A stretch of 64,000 bases of DNA from CAWJMF01 sp963843945 (GTDB lineage: Bacteria > Vulcanimicrobiota > Vulcanimicrobiia > Vulcanimicrobiales > Vulcanimicrobiaceae), in assembly GCA_963843945.1 (NCBI GenBank), contig CAWJMF010000002.1, forward strand, positions 434,001-498,000, read 5' to 3'. A program made the position numbers and the translations under genes. Shown in pieces: positions 42,542 to 51,768 of the stretch (positions are counted from its first letter, which is position 1; the number at the start of each line of letters is the position of its first letter). A model generated the notes under the pieces. The model was not told where the DNA came from. It did not search any database and worked only from the letters and a program-made list of their open reading frames with translations.

Positions 42542-44260
42542 ATGCTGACCGATTGGGCGATCTGCCGCCGGATCGCGTTCGAACTCGACGCCGAATTGCG
42601 GGGCGCGCGCATCCGCGAAGCCGGATTGCTCGCCGACGGGCGGCCCGCCTTGCGGACCGCGCGCGGCGTTCTCGCGATCGACATCTCGGCGCCAACCCCG
42701 TTCCTTGCGCTGGAGCCCGACGCACCGGTCAAACCCGAGCCGGGCTGGTCGCGAGCGTTCGCGGAGACGCTCGCCGGTCTGCAGATTCGGGGCGTGCGCG
42801 GACGCCGAGGCGACCGCCTGATCGCGCTGGAGTGCGCCGCCAGTTCGCGTTTCGGCGTCGCGAGCGCCTATCGTCTCGTGATCGAGCTGGTTCCGCGTTT
42901 CGGCAACATTCTCGTGCTCAAGGACGACACGGTCGTGGTGGCGGCTCGCGAGTTTGCGGCGGGCGGCGCGACCCGGCGTACGATCGCGCGCGGAGAACCG
43001 TACGAACCTCCTCCGCTCCCGGCCGCTCCTGCGCCGCTCGATCTCACGCTCGCCGTCGCTCCGCTGGCGCTCGGGGACGCGAGCGAGCCGGTACTGGATA
43101 ACGTCGTGCGCGCTTTGCGGGCCCGGGAGCCGCTCTTACCGCTGCTCCCCGCCGTCTCCCTGGCTCGCGAGTACGCCGATGCGCGCGCGCGCCGCCTCGA
43201 CCCCGAGCAACTCGCGCGCGCCCTGGCCGCGCGCAGCCGCGAGCTACTCGCGACCTTAGATGCCGATCCCAGCGTCGACGAACCGGTCTTCGCGTACTAC
43301 GACGGCGCTGGGAAGCTCGCGCAGGCGCACGTCGTCGCGCTGCAGCAGTTCTCCGGGCTGCTCGAAACGCGCCCGCCGCGCCTGCTGCCGCTGGTCGCGG
43401 AGTCCTTCGGGAGCGCCCGCGCGGGCGAAGCCGAAAATTCGCTGCAAGCGAAGCGCGCGGTCCTGGCGGCGCGCATCGAGAAGCGGCGCGCCGAACTCGA
43501 GACGCGGCGCCGCGCGCTCGAGGGGCAACGCGACGCTGCCGGCGAGCGCGACGAATTGCGTCGTGCGGGCGACGCGCTCTTCGCGCACGCGAGCGAAGTG
43601 CCGCCCGGAGCCCGGCGTTTCGTACCGTCCAGCGCGCCGGACTTATCGATCGAACTCGACCCCGAACTCGACGCCAAGGCCAACGCGCAAGCGATTTTTC
43701 GCCGTTATAAGAAAGCGACGGCCCGCGCCGGTCACGCCGCCGCGCGCCTCAGCGAACTTTCGCGCACGGCCGAGGCGCTCGAGGCGCTCGCCTGGGAAGC
43801 CGAGCGCGCCGAAGGCGACACGCTCGTCGAAGTTGCGGACGAATTCGCGCGCCTCGAACGTCCCAAAAGCCATCGCGTAAAGCGCGAAAAGCCGCGGCGC
43901 GCCCTCGAATATCTCCTCGACGACGGCGCGCGGATCTGGGTCGGCCGTTCGCCGCGCAACAACGCCGACTTGACGTTCCGCATCGCTGCTCCCGGCGATC
44001 TCTGGTTTCACGCGCGCGCAACGCCGGGCGCGCACGTCGTCTTGCATCTCGATGGACAGCGCGAGCCGCGCGAAACGGAGTTGATCGCGGCCGCGCAGCT
44101 TGCAGCCTACCATAGCAAGGCGCGCCATTCGGAAAAGGTTCCCGTCGACTACACAGCCCGCAAGTACGTGCGGCGCCGGAGCGGCGGCGCGCCGGGACTC
44201 GTTTGGTACACGCACGCGCGCACCATCGTCGTTGCTCCGAGGGACGGCGCGCCCTCGTAA
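42542..44260 (+). CDS. rqcH: RqcH/NFACT-family ribosome quality-control protein
   Basis: A 572-residue NFACT protein. The N-terminal NFACT-N domain (residues 1-200) starts with LTDWAICRRIAFELDAELRGARI and has SSRFGVASAYRLVIELVPRFGNILVLKD; a coiled coil follows (about 310-440), then the NFACT-R domain with the motif NNADLTFRIAAPGDLWFHARATPGAHVVL and the HSEKVPVDYTARKYVRRRSG end. In Firmicutes RqcH adds alanine tails to stalled nascent chains on 50S subunits; older annotations call it fibronectin-binding. The ATG at 42542 is five bases after the previous gene. Confidence 0.87.
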   Translation: MLTDWAICRRIAFELDAELRGARIREAGLLADGRPALRTARGVLAIDISAPTPFLALEPDAPVKPEPGWSRAFAETLAGLQIRGVRGRRGDRLIALECAASSRFGVASAYRLVIELVPRFGNILVLKDDTVVVAAREFAAGGATRRTIARGEPYEPPPLPAAPAPLDLTLAVAPLALGDASEPVLDNVVRALRAREPLLPLLPAVSLAREYADARARRLDPEQLARALAARSRELLATLDADPSVDEPVFAYYDGAGKLAQAHVVALQQFSGLLETRPPRLLPLVAESFGSARAGEAENSLQAKRAVLAARIEKRRAELETRRRALEGQRDAAGERDELRRAGDALFAHASEVPPGARRFVPSSAPDLSIELDPELDAKANAQAIFRRYKKATARAGHAAARLSELSRTAEALEALAWEAERAEGDTLVEVADEFARLERPKSHRVKREKPRRALEYLLDDGARIWVGRSPRNNADLTFRIAAPGDLWFHARATPGAHVVLHLDGQREPRETELIAAAQLAAYHSKARHSEKVPVDYTARKYVRRRSGGAPGLVWYTHARTIVVAPRDGAPS

Positions 44261-44275
44261 GCAACAACCGGCTCG

Positions 44276-45655
44276 ATGCGTCCTCCCTCCGCGCGCTCGC
44301 TGCCGCTCGACGACTCGCGTCCGATCTGGCAGCTGCTGCTGATCTTTCTCGTTCCGCTCATGTTGAGCAACGTACTCCAATCGCTGGGCGCAACCGCCAA
44401 CGCGATCTACCTCGGCCGGCTGGTCGGCGTCGATTCGCTCGCCGCGGTCTCCTCGATCTTTCCGGTCGTCTTCTTCTTGATCTCGTTTTTGATCGGGCTT
44501 GCGAGCGGGAGCACGGTGCTGATCGGGCAGGCCTTCGGTGCGCGCGAACACGACAAGCTCAAGGAAGTCGCCGGCACGACGATCGCCCTGACCATTTTGC
44601 TCGGCGTGGTCGTCGGGGCGATCGGGGGCTTCTTTTCGCGGGCGCTGCTGGGCGCGATGGGAACGCCCCCGAACATCCTCGACCTGGCCACCGGCTACTC
44701 GCGGATCACCTTCTTCGCGATGCCGATCCTCTTTCTGTACCTGATCTACACGACGTTCTTGCGCGGAGTCGGCGATACGCGCTCGCCCTTCTTCGCGCTG
44801 ATCGGCAGCACCGCGCTGACGCTGCTCTTGACGCCGGCGCTCATTCTCGGATGGCTCGGCTTGCCGAAGCTCGGCACGAACGGCGCGGCAGTCGCCAACA
44901 TCCTCGCCACGTTCGCCGGCCTCACGGGACTGCTCGTCTACCTGGCGCGCCGCGGGAGCCCGATCGCTTTCGACCGTGAAATGCTCGCGAACGTCCGCCT
45001 GCGCCCCGCCCTCGTCTGGAAGATCGTGCGCATCGGCATCCCGACGGGCATCAACCTCGTCATGGTCTCGCTCTCCGAGATCGCCGTCATCTCGTTCGTC
45101 AATCGCTTCGGCTCGACGGCGACGGCCGCGTACGGCGCGGTGAACCAAGTCGTCAGCTACGTGCAGTTTCCGGCGATCAGCATCGGAATCGCGGCAGCGA
45201 TCTTCGGCGCACAGTCGATCGGGGCCGGCCGGCTCGACCGGATTCCGAAGATCGTCCGCTCCGCCGTCATCTTGAATTATTTGATTGAAGGGACGCTCAT
45301 TCTGCTCGGATATGCTTTCGGGTACGGCGTGATCGCGCTCTTCATCAAGGATCCGAGCACGGTGGCGGTCGCCCACGGCCTCTTAGTCATCACCCTGTGG
45401 AGCTACGCGATCTTCGGCAACGCCCGCGTCCTTTCGGGAATCATGCTTTCGAGCGGCACGGTCGTCTGGCCCACGCTGCTCTCGATCTTCTCGATCTGGG
45501 GCGTCGAGGTGCCCGTGGCGTACGTGCTCATGCAGCGCTGGGGATTGAACGGCGTCTGGTACGGCTACCCCGCGGCGTTCGTAGCCGGTCTCGCGATGCA
45601 GTTCACCTATTACTGGTTCTTCTGGCGTAAACGACGCTTAGCGCGCCTGATCTGA
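44276..45655 (+). CDS. MATE-family exporter
   Basis: A 459-residue inner-membrane exporter with 12 helices. Helix 1 has LLIFLVPLMLSNVLQSLGATANAIYLGRLVG, helix 7 INLVMVSLSEIAVISFVNRFG and the AYGAVNQVVSYVQFPAISIGIAAAIFGAQSIGAG stretch after it, typical of MATE proteins that export drugs or metabolites with Na+ or H+. ATG at 44276, 15 bases after rqcH. Substrate unknown. Confidence 0.88.
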   Translation: MRPPSARSLPLDDSRPIWQLLLIFLVPLMLSNVLQSLGATANAIYLGRLVGVDSLAAVSSIFPVVFFLISFLIGLASGSTVLIGQAFGAREHDKLKEVAGTTIALTILLGVVVGAIGGFFSRALLGAMGTPPNILDLATGYSRITFFAMPILFLYLIYTTFLRGVGDTRSPFFALIGSTALTLLLTPALILGWLGLPKLGTNGAAVANILATFAGLTGLLVYLARRGSPIAFDREMLANVRLRPALVWKIVRIGIPTGINLVMVSLSEIAVISFVNRFGSTATAAYGAVNQVVSYVQFPAISIGIAAAIFGAQSIGAGRLDRIPKIVRSAVILNYLIEGTLILLGYAFGYGVIALFIKDPSTVAVAHGLLVITLWSYAIFGNARVLSGIMLSSGTVVWPTLLSIFSIWGVEVPVAYVLMQRWGLNGVWYGYPAAFVAGLAMQFTYYWFFWRKRRLARLI

Positions 45656-45665
45656 GCCCGGGTCC

Positions 45666-46430
45666 TCAGTACTGCTGCTCCGTCGGGCGCACGAGCATCT
45701 CGTTGATCGCGACGTGCCGCGGCCGCGTTACCACGTAGAGCACGGCATCGGCAATGTTCTCAGCCTGCAGCGGGTCGTCCATCGCGAAGTTCGAGCGAAT
45801 CATCGCCAGAATCTCCGGCCGGTTGTGTTCGGCAAGCTCCGTCACGGTGCGTCCGGGCTCGATCAGGGCAACGCGGACGAACTGCTTGGTAACCTCCTGA
45901 CGCAACGACTCGCTGAACGCGCCGACGGCGAATTTCGTCGCGGCGTAGACCCCCGCGCCCGCGCGCGCGACGCGGCCTGCGGTCGAACTCACGTTCACGA
46001 GGTCCGCCACCCTGCGCGGATCCGACTCCGCCGCTCGAACCAGGTGCGGAAGTGCAGCCTTCGCGCAGTGAAGCAGCGCGGAAAGATTCAGGTCGATCAT
46101 GCGCTGCCAGTCACCGGGGTCGGCCTCACGGATCGGCCCCAACAGCATCAGACCTGCATTATTGACCAGGATATCTAAACGCTCGAATCGCGCGACGGTC
46201 TGCGCGATGGCGCGTTCCGCCTCGCCGGCTTGGGTGATGTCGGCGACGAGCGGCAGTACCGCACCGCCCATCGCCTCGATCCGCCTCGCGAGGTCTGCCA
46301 GACGATCGGCGCGGCGCGCTACCACGGCAACGCTTGCGCCGCCGGCTGCGAGAGCCAGCGCGGTAGCTTCGCCGATACCCGAACTCGCGCCGGTAACGAG
46401 CGCGACGGTCCCTTCGAGCGGTTGGCTCAT
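45666..46430 (-). CDS. Short-chain dehydrogenase/reductase (classical SDR)
   Basis: A 254-residue classical SDR. N-terminal NAD(P) motif TGASSGIGEATALALA, with an arginine after strand 2 (VARRADRL) pointing to NADP; NAG motif in LVNNAGLMLLG; catalytic S at NVSSTAGRV and YxxxK in VYAATKFAVGAF. The C-terminal end contains the IEPGRTVTELAEHN substrate loop. It is convergent with the MATE gene. Substrate not identified; similar proteins are annotated as clavaldehyde dehydrogenase-like or NADP-dependent serine dehydrogenase-like. Confidence 0.85.
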   Translation of the reverse strand: MSQPLEGTVALVTGASSGIGEATALALAAGGASVAVVARRADRLADLARRIEAMGGAVLPLVADITQAGEAERAIAQTVARFERLDILVNNAGLMLLGPIREADPGDWQRMIDLNLSALLHCAKAALPHLVRAAESDPRRVADLVNVSSTAGRVARAGAGVYAATKFAVGAFSESLRQEVTKQFVRVALIEPGRTVTELAEHNRPEILAMIRSNFAMDDPLQAENIADAVLYVVTRPRHVAINEMLVRPTEQQY

Positions 46431-46557
46431 CCCCGACCATAGCGCGGACGCAGGCCCCGGTCCTCTGCGATTCTAGCTTGCGGCCCGGCCGGCACGCGGC
46501 TGGGGTGCTTGGTAACGCCGTAATCGGCCGGACGTTGCGGGTCTCGCTCCTCGAAGC

Positions 46558-47286
46558 CTAGGGCACCATCGTCTTGAGCTTCTCGGTTTCGACGACCACG
46601 ACGTGCGAGGTGCGCATATCGATCAAGCGCTCGTCCCAGAAACGGTTGAGCGTGCGGTTCACGGTCTCGCGGGTCGTGCCGATCATGTTGGCCATTTCTT
46701 GGTTCGTTAGGCGCAGCGTGATGCGGGTTCCGTTTGGCACGGGCTCGCCGAAGTTCTGCATCAGGTGCAGCAAGAGCGAAGCGAGTCGCGACCGGATGTC
46801 CTGCGAGGTGGTGGCGGCGATCAAACGGTTTGCGGCGCGCAGGCGGTCCGAGAGGGCGATGACGAGCAATCGGCCGATGCGCGGACTGCGGTCGAGCAGC
46901 GCCAAAAAATCCTCGCGCTCGATGACGCCGACTTCGACTTCGGTCAGCGTGCGAACGCTGGCCGCGCGCACGGACGTATCGAAGATGCTCATCTCGCCGA
47001 AGAAGTCGCGTTCCTTAAGGATCGACAGGATCGTTTCGCGGCCGTCCGGAGCGATGCGCACGACTGCCACGGAGCCGGCCAGAATCAGATAAAAGGTCTG
47101 ACCTGGGTCGCCTTCGCGGAAGATCGTCGCGTGTTTTGGGAAGCGACGGGTTGCGATCAGCTGGGCAACTTCGAGGAGTTCGGTCTGATCGAACTCGCGA
47201 AACAGTGGAACGCTGCGCAGCGTCTCAAGACGTACGCTGCTTTGGGGTTCCTCGTTCTTGCGGTTCGGTGTGATCATACTCAGCAT
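46558..47286 (-). CDS. Crp/Fnr-family regulator
   Basis: A transcription factor of about 242 residues: N-terminal cyclic-nucleotide-binding fold (GDPGQTFYLILAGSVAVVRIAPDGRETILSILKERDFFGEMSIFD) and a C-terminal winged helix (LTNQEMANMIGTTRETVNRTLNRFWDERL). There is no Fe-S cysteine cluster at the N-terminus. The frame opens at 47373, but that part has no homology and crosses recQ start; the ATG at 47286 (MLSMITPNRKN) or the next at 47277 is likelier. A palindrome lies 25 bases upstream. Confidence 0.85.
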   Translation of the reverse strand: MLSMITPNRKNEEPQSSVRLETLRSVPLFREFDQTELLEVAQLIATRRFPKHATIFREGDPGQTFYLILAGSVAVVRIAPDGRETILSILKERDFFGEMSIFDTSVRAASVRTLTEVEVGVIEREDFLALLDRSPRIGRLLVIALSDRLRAANRLIAATTSQDIRSRLASLLLHLMQNFGEPVPNGTRITLRLTNQEMANMIGTTRETVNRTLNRFWDERLIDMRTSHVVVVETEKLKTMVP

Positions 47287-47310
47287 TATCGGCAGGTCGT
47301 CACGGTTCCG

Positions 47311-47324
47311 TAGTGACGGCACTA
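47311..47324. promoter_or_regulatory. Palindrome TAGTG-N4-CACTA before the Crp/Fnr gene
   Basis: A perfect 5-bp dyad with four-base spacing in the gap between the divergent regulator and recQ, close to a TACACT box on the minus strand. Crp/Fnr proteins bind sites of this style, often their own promoter, so autoregulation is plausible; recQ could be touched as well. Confidence 0.35.
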
Positions 47325-47356
47325 GTGTAATGTGATCGACGTCGCGATTGGGGAGC

Positions 47357-49231
47357 ATGGGCGCTCCCCTCACCCGAATGTTTCCTGAACCAGACCCCGA
47401 AGCCCCTCGAGCGGTGACGCTCTTCGATGCGGACCCGCGGCTGGCGCTTAAGGCCTACTTCGGCTTCGAGGCATTTCGTCCGCTTCAAGAAGCGATCGTG
47501 GGCGACGTTCTCGCCGGACGCGATGCCTTCGCGCTGCTGCCGACCGGCGGCGGCAAATCGCTCTGCTATCAATTGCCCGCAGTGATGCGCCCGGGCTTGT
47601 CGCTCGTGGTTTCGCCGCTCATCGCGCTCATGAAAGATCAGGTCGACGCGCTCGGCACCGCCGGGATTTCCGCGACCTACTTGAGTTCGTCGCTCGACGC
47701 CGACGAGATGCGCCGGCGCATTCGCGGCCTGCACGCGGGGGACTATCGCCTGCTGTACCTTGCGCCGGAACGGCTGACGCTGGGGCGTACGGTCGAAGAA
47801 TTGCGCGGCTGGAACGTCGCGCGCATTGCCGTCGACGAGGCCCACTGCATAAGTGAGTGGGGTCACGACTTCCGGCCCGATTACCGCCGCTTGGCCGAGC
47901 TACGAGATAGCTTGGGCGACGTGCCCGTGCTGGCGCTCACCGCGACCGCCACGGATCGCGTGCGGCGCGACATCCTCGAACTGCTCAAATTACGCGAGCC
48001 CCGCTGTTACGTCGCGGGCTTCGATAGGCCAAATTTGCTCTACCGGGTCGTGCCCAAAGAAAACACCTACCGGCACCTCTTGAGCTTCATCCGGGAGCGC
48101 TCGCGCGAGAGCGGAATCGTCTACGCGGCGAGCCGCCGCCAGGCCGAGGCGTTATCGGAAAAGCTCAGGTCCGACGGCATCGCCGCAGCGCCCTACCATG
48201 CCGGGCTCGAGCCGCGCGAGCGGACTCGGAACCAGGAGCGCTTCGTGCGCGACGACGTGCGCGTCATCTGCGCCACGATCGCCTTCGGCATGGGTATCGA
48301 CAAGCCCAACGTGCGCTACGTCGTGCACTACGATTTGCCGAAGAATATCGAAGGCTACTACCAGGAGACGGGCCGCGCCGGCCGCGATGGTCTGCCGGCC
48401 GAGTGCCTCCTTTTCTTCAGCGGCGGCGACGTCGCCAAACAGCTCGGCTTCATCGAGGAGAAAGAGGACGAACGCGAGCGCCGGCTCGCGCTCGAGCAGT
48501 TGCGCCGTTTGATCGACTACGCCGAGGGCGCGGCCTGCCGCCGCATCGCGCTACTCGGCTATTTCGGCGAAGCGCCCGCCGGAAATTGCGGGAACTGCGA
48601 CAACTGTCTTTCGCCGCGCGAGCAATTCGATGGGACGCTGCTCGCGCAAAAGTTCATGGCCTGCATCGTGCGCGTGCGCCAGGCGAGCGGCTTTGGGGTC
48701 GGCCTGCACCACATCGTCGACGTTTTGCTCGGACGCGAAACCGAGAAAGTGCGCGCCTGGAACCACGACCGGCTGTCGACCTTTGCGCTCGGAGCGGGCG
48801 TGCCGCGTGCGCAGTGGCTCGCAATCGGTCGCGAGCTCGTGCGCTTCGGATTCGTGCGTCAGACTCCGGGCTTGCGCAGCACGCTCGAACTGACGAACGC
48901 CGGCTTCGTCGCGCTCAGTCAGCGCAAGACGGTCATGCTCTCCGCGCTCCCCGCACCACTCTCCGGCCCCGCCGGCGCGGACGATGCCGCCGAGCGCATC
49001 TTCGAAGCGCTGCGCGTGCTGCGCAAGAAGCTCGCTGACGAACGCGACGTGCCGGCCTACGTTATCTTCTCCGACGCGACGCTGCGTGCGATGAGCGTCG
49101 CGCGGCCCGCCGACGAGCGCGCGCTGCGGGCCATTCCGGGCGTCGGCGAAAAAAAGCTGGCGGACTTCGGCGGGGCCTTTCTCGCCGGGATTGCCGCAGT
49201 TCTCGGGGAGAGCGGCGCCGCAGCGCCGTAA
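47357..49231 (+). CDS. recQ: RecQ-type ATP-dependent DNA helicase
   Basis: A 624-residue SF2 helicase. It starts with a short extension, then the RecQ core: FGFEAFRPLQEAIV (Q motif), Walker A LLPTGGGKSLCYQLPA, DEAH box VDEAHCISEWGHDFRP, motif III VLALTATAT, and motif VI YYQETGRAGRDGLPAECL. The zinc-binding cysteines (CRRIALLGYFGE, CGNCDNCLSP) and a C-terminal HRDC-like end (IPGVGEKKLADFGGAFL) follow. Starts at 47348, 47357 and 47378 are possible; none has an ideal ribosome site. It repairs stalled forks and recombination intermediates. Confidence 0.92.
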   Translation: MGAPLTRMFPEPDPEAPRAVTLFDADPRLALKAYFGFEAFRPLQEAIVGDVLAGRDAFALLPTGGGKSLCYQLPAVMRPGLSLVVSPLIALMKDQVDALGTAGISATYLSSSLDADEMRRRIRGLHAGDYRLLYLAPERLTLGRTVEELRGWNVARIAVDEAHCISEWGHDFRPDYRRLAELRDSLGDVPVLALTATATDRVRRDILELLKLREPRCYVAGFDRPNLLYRVVPKENTYRHLLSFIRERSRESGIVYAASRRQAEALSEKLRSDGIAAAPYHAGLEPRERTRNQERFVRDDVRVICATIAFGMGIDKPNVRYVVHYDLPKNIEGYYQETGRAGRDGLPAECLLFFSGGDVAKQLGFIEEKEDERERRLALEQLRRLIDYAEGAACRRIALLGYFGEAPAGNCGNCDNCLSPREQFDGTLLAQKFMACIVRVRQASGFGVGLHHIVDVLLGRETEKVRAWNHDRLSTFALGAGVPRAQWLAIGRELVRFGFVRQTPGLRSTLELTNAGFVALSQRKTVMLSALPAPLSGPAGADDAAERIFEALRVLRKKLADERDVPAYVIFSDATLRAMSVARPADERALRAIPGVGEKKLADFGGAFLAGIAAVLGESGAAAP

Positions 49232-49240
49232 GGCTGGCCG

Positions 49241-50032
49241 ATGGAAACGTACCGCGCGTCCGACGGGGCGGCCCTAGCCTTCGACGATCGCGGACCGCGC
49301 GGCACGATTCCGCTGCTCTTTGTGCACGGGTGGCGCGCCGACCACACGATCTGGGAACCCCTTATCGAACGATTGAGCCCGCGGTATCGAACGATCGCCG
49401 TCGACTTGCGCGGTACCGGTGCGTCGCGGGGCGCACCGGGACCGTACACGCTCGAGGCGTTTTCGAACGACTTGAGCGACCTCGTGACCGCGCTCGATCT
49501 CGATCCGTTGGTCAGCGTCGCGCACTCGATGGGCGGCGCGCTCGCGCTGCGCTTCGCAATCGACAATCCGGAAGCCGTCGAAGGGGAAATCCTAGTCGCC
49601 CCGATTCCCGCATCCGGCCCGCACTTCAAGCCGGCGATCGAGGACTTTTTGCGCGCGACGGTCGGCGATCCGGACAAGACCGCCCTCTGGCTCACGCGCT
49701 TGACGCGAGTGGAGCAGGATCCCGAAATGCGCGAGCTCCTTCGCGCGGCCGCCGCCGCTGCGCCCCCTCCCGTCGCGCTCGCGATGCTGGAGGATTGGCT
49801 GCGGCTGGACTTCGCAGCCGAGGCGGCGACGATCGAAACGCCGACGCTCGTCGTCGTGCCCGAGCACGATCCGCCGATGACGCCGGCGTACATGCGCGAA
49901 TTCGTCAGCGATCTCATCGAGGGCAGCCGCCTCGAAGTCGTCGCCGGCGCCGGGCACTACCTGCCGCTCGAAATGCCGCGCGAACTCGCACGCATCGTCG
50001 AAGCCTTTCTCGAAGAACTGGAGGCGCCGTGA
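49241..50032 (+). CDS. Alpha/beta hydrolase
   Basis: A 263-residue alpha/beta hydrolase. HGW oxyanion motif LLFVHGWRADHTIWEP, the nucleophile elbow VAHSMGGALALRFA with serine near residue 92, an acid in LVVVPEHDPPMTP, and the histidine in GAGHYLPLE. Substrate unknown (esterase, haloperoxidase-like or lactonase). ATG at 49241, ten bases after recQ; its stop overlaps the next gene by GTGA. Confidence 0.85.
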   Translation: METYRASDGAALAFDDRGPRGTIPLLFVHGWRADHTIWEPLIERLSPRYRTIAVDLRGTGASRGAPGPYTLEAFSNDLSDLVTALDLDPLVSVAHSMGGALALRFAIDNPEAVEGEILVAPIPASGPHFKPAIEDFLRATVGDPDKTALWLTRLTRVEQDPEMRELLRAAAAAAPPPVALAMLEDWLRLDFAAEAATIETPTLVVVPEHDPPMTPAYMREFVSDLIEGSRLEVVAGAGHYLPLEMPRELARIVEAFLEELEAP

Positions 50033-50550
50033 ACGGCATTCCCACCGGTCCGAACCTGCTGCTCACGCTGCTGCTCGTGGGCGCGGTCGTGCTCCGCTTT
50101 TTGCTCCGCGAACTACGCGTGCGGAAGATCCCGCTGAACCGGCTGTTCGTCCTTCCGCTGATCTTCGGATTGCTCGTCGTGCTACTCGTTTACGCCACCC
50201 TCAGCCAAAGCCCGGATCAGCTCGTGCCGCTGCTGGTCGGGTCGCTCGCCGCGCTCTTGGCGGGAACCGTGATCGGCTTGGCCGTCGCGCATTTCACGAG
50301 CGTCGCGGCCGGGCCGGTGCCCGGCGTCGTGCTCGTGCGCGGCTCGGCAACGACCGTCGCGATCTGGATCGCCGCGCTCCTGCTGCGCCTGATTCCGCGC
50401 CTCATCCTGGGCGCGACGACGCACGTGGCCGGCACGACCTTGATGCTCAACGCCGTTCTCCTCGTGATGTTAGCCGTCGCGATCTTCGTCGTGCGTTTAC
50501 AAATCTCGCGGCGCGCGACGTCCTTAGAAGCGGTCGGCCAAAGCCGTTAG
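50029..50550 (+). CDS. Four-to-five-helix membrane protein
   Basis: A 173-residue hydrophobic protein with helices around residues 8-24, 42-58, 66-88, 104-122 and 137-155 and basic loops (RELRVRKIPLNRLF). The GTG overlaps the hydrolase stop. It is similar in layout to CcdC/DUF1453 proteins, but I would not assign it with confidence. Ends tail to tail with the coxE-like gene, overlapping by 27 bases. Confidence 0.6.
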   Translation: MNGIPTGPNLLLTLLLVGAVVLRFLLRELRVRKIPLNRLFVLPLIFGLLVVLLVYATLSQSPDQLVPLLVGSLAALLAGTVIGLAVAHFTSVAAGPVPGVVLVRGSATTVAIWIAALLLRLIPRLILGATTHVAGTTLMLNAVLLVMLAVAIFVVRLQISRRATSLEAVGQSR

Positions 50551-51768
50551 CTCGGCTGCGTTCGCGGCCGGCGCGAACACGTCGATGAAGGGCAGCGCAG
50601 CTTGCATGCCGCGGGCTGCGGGCGCGTATCCGGGCGTGCCGGCGTGCGGGTTCAACCAGACGACGGCCGCCGAGCGGCGGCGAATCTCGCGCAACGCCCG
50701 GCGCAGTGCCGGGACTTCGTCGACGTCGAGCCCGTCGCTGAAAATGAGGACGAAGGTTTCCCTGGTTAAGAGCCGCACGCCCTCGCCGTTGAGAAAGGCC
50801 TGGAGCGACGAGCCGATGCGAGTGCCGCCGCCCCAGGCGTCTTGCAGGTCACGCGAGCGCAGCGCGGCGTGGCCCGTCCGGCGAAACTCGCGCGTAACGT
50901 CGCGCAGTCCGGTGCTGAAGGTGAACGTCGCGCAGCGTCGCGTGCAGCGGTTCAGCGCGCGCGCGAACTCGAGCATCGGTGCAACGAGGTTCGCCATCGA
51001 ACCGCTGCCGTCGATGAAAACGACGAAGCGCGGGTTGCGCAGCGGATGACCGAGGCGATGCAGGACGAGCGGATCGCCGGCTGTGCGAACGCTTCCGCGC
51101 AACGTCCGGCGCGCGTCGAAACGCTCGCCGTTGCGCCGTGGCGCCCAGCGGCGGGAACGTCCGTGCCGGATGCGTGCCACCAGCCGGCGGGCGCCCTCCA
51201 GCATTCGCTCGACGCCTTCGGTCGAAATCTCGGGTGCGGCAGCGCTCGCGGGGGCCGCGCTGTAACGCTCCCGTAACGCGAATCGCCAGTCCTCGGCCGG
51301 ATCGTCGTCTGCGCTCGGACGCCGCTCGCGAGGCGCGCCGCTGCCGCGTTCTTCGTCTTCCGGCGCGGTCCCGGTCGGCTCGCCGCCGCGCTGCGCCGGC
51401 CCGGGAGCGGGACCTGGTGGATCGGGCCGCGTGTGGCGGTCCGAGGGGCGCGGCTGTTGCGTACCGCGCTGCCTCAGAAAATAGGCTTCGAAGGCGCGCT
51501 CGAAAGGTTCGTAGTCTTCGACTTGGCCGCAAAAGACGCTGCGAAACGCGCTGCGAACCCGTTCGGCTCGCTCGACGCCGACGAACTCCAAAGCCCGAAG
51601 CGCGTCCCGGGCTTGCTCCGGGCCGACCGCCAGGCCGTAGCCGGTCCGGAGCGAGGTACAGAACTCGGTAACGCTCGCTGCGAGCGTCGCCGCCGGACGT
51701 TCAGCCGCGACGCGCCTCCACCGATCCGATTCCGTAGTCGGACTCGCGGGGAGCCGCCGCCGGCGCAC
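50524..51768 (-). CDS. coxE: CoxE-like VWA protein (CO dehydrogenase accessory)
   Basis: A von Willebrand A domain protein of about 390-414 residues. The N-terminal helical region has TEFCTSLRTGYGLAVGPEQARDALRALEFVG, typical of CoxE; a disordered Pro/Glu-rich middle follows; the VWA domain has the metal site DGSGSM (FIDGSGSMANL) and the ending LIFSDGLDVDEVPALRRAL. CoxE works with the CoxD ATPase to build the Cu-Mo site. The only canonical start before the conserved part is the GTG at 51768, 68 bases inside coxD; a non-canonical start nearer to 51701 is possible. Last gene of the cox run. Confidence 0.85.
   Translation of the reverse strand: MRRRRLPASPTTESDRWRRVAAERPAATLAASVTEFCTSLRTGYGLAVGPEQARDALRALEFVGVERAERVRSAFRSVFCGQVEDYEPFERAFEAYFLRQRGTQQPRPSDRHTRPDPPGPAPGPAQRGGEPTGTAPEDEERGSGAPRERRPSADDDPAEDWRFALRERYSAAPASAAAPEISTEGVERMLEGARRLVARIRHGRSRRWAPRRNGERFDARRTLRGSVRTAGDPLVLHRLGHPLRNPRFVVFIDGSGSMANLVAPMLEFARALNRCTRRCATFTFSTGLRDVTREFRRTGHAALRSRDLQDAWGGGTRIGSSLQAFLNGEGVRLLTRETFVLIFSDGLDVDEVPALRRALREIRRRSAAVVWLNPHAGTPGYAPAARGMQAALPFIDVFAPAANAAELTALADRF

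Noticed and set aside
43643..45376. A 577-residue minus-strand frame opposite rqcH and the MATE gene
   Set aside because: It runs across two clear plus-strand genes, and its sequence is repetitive charged residues typical of an antisense shadow.
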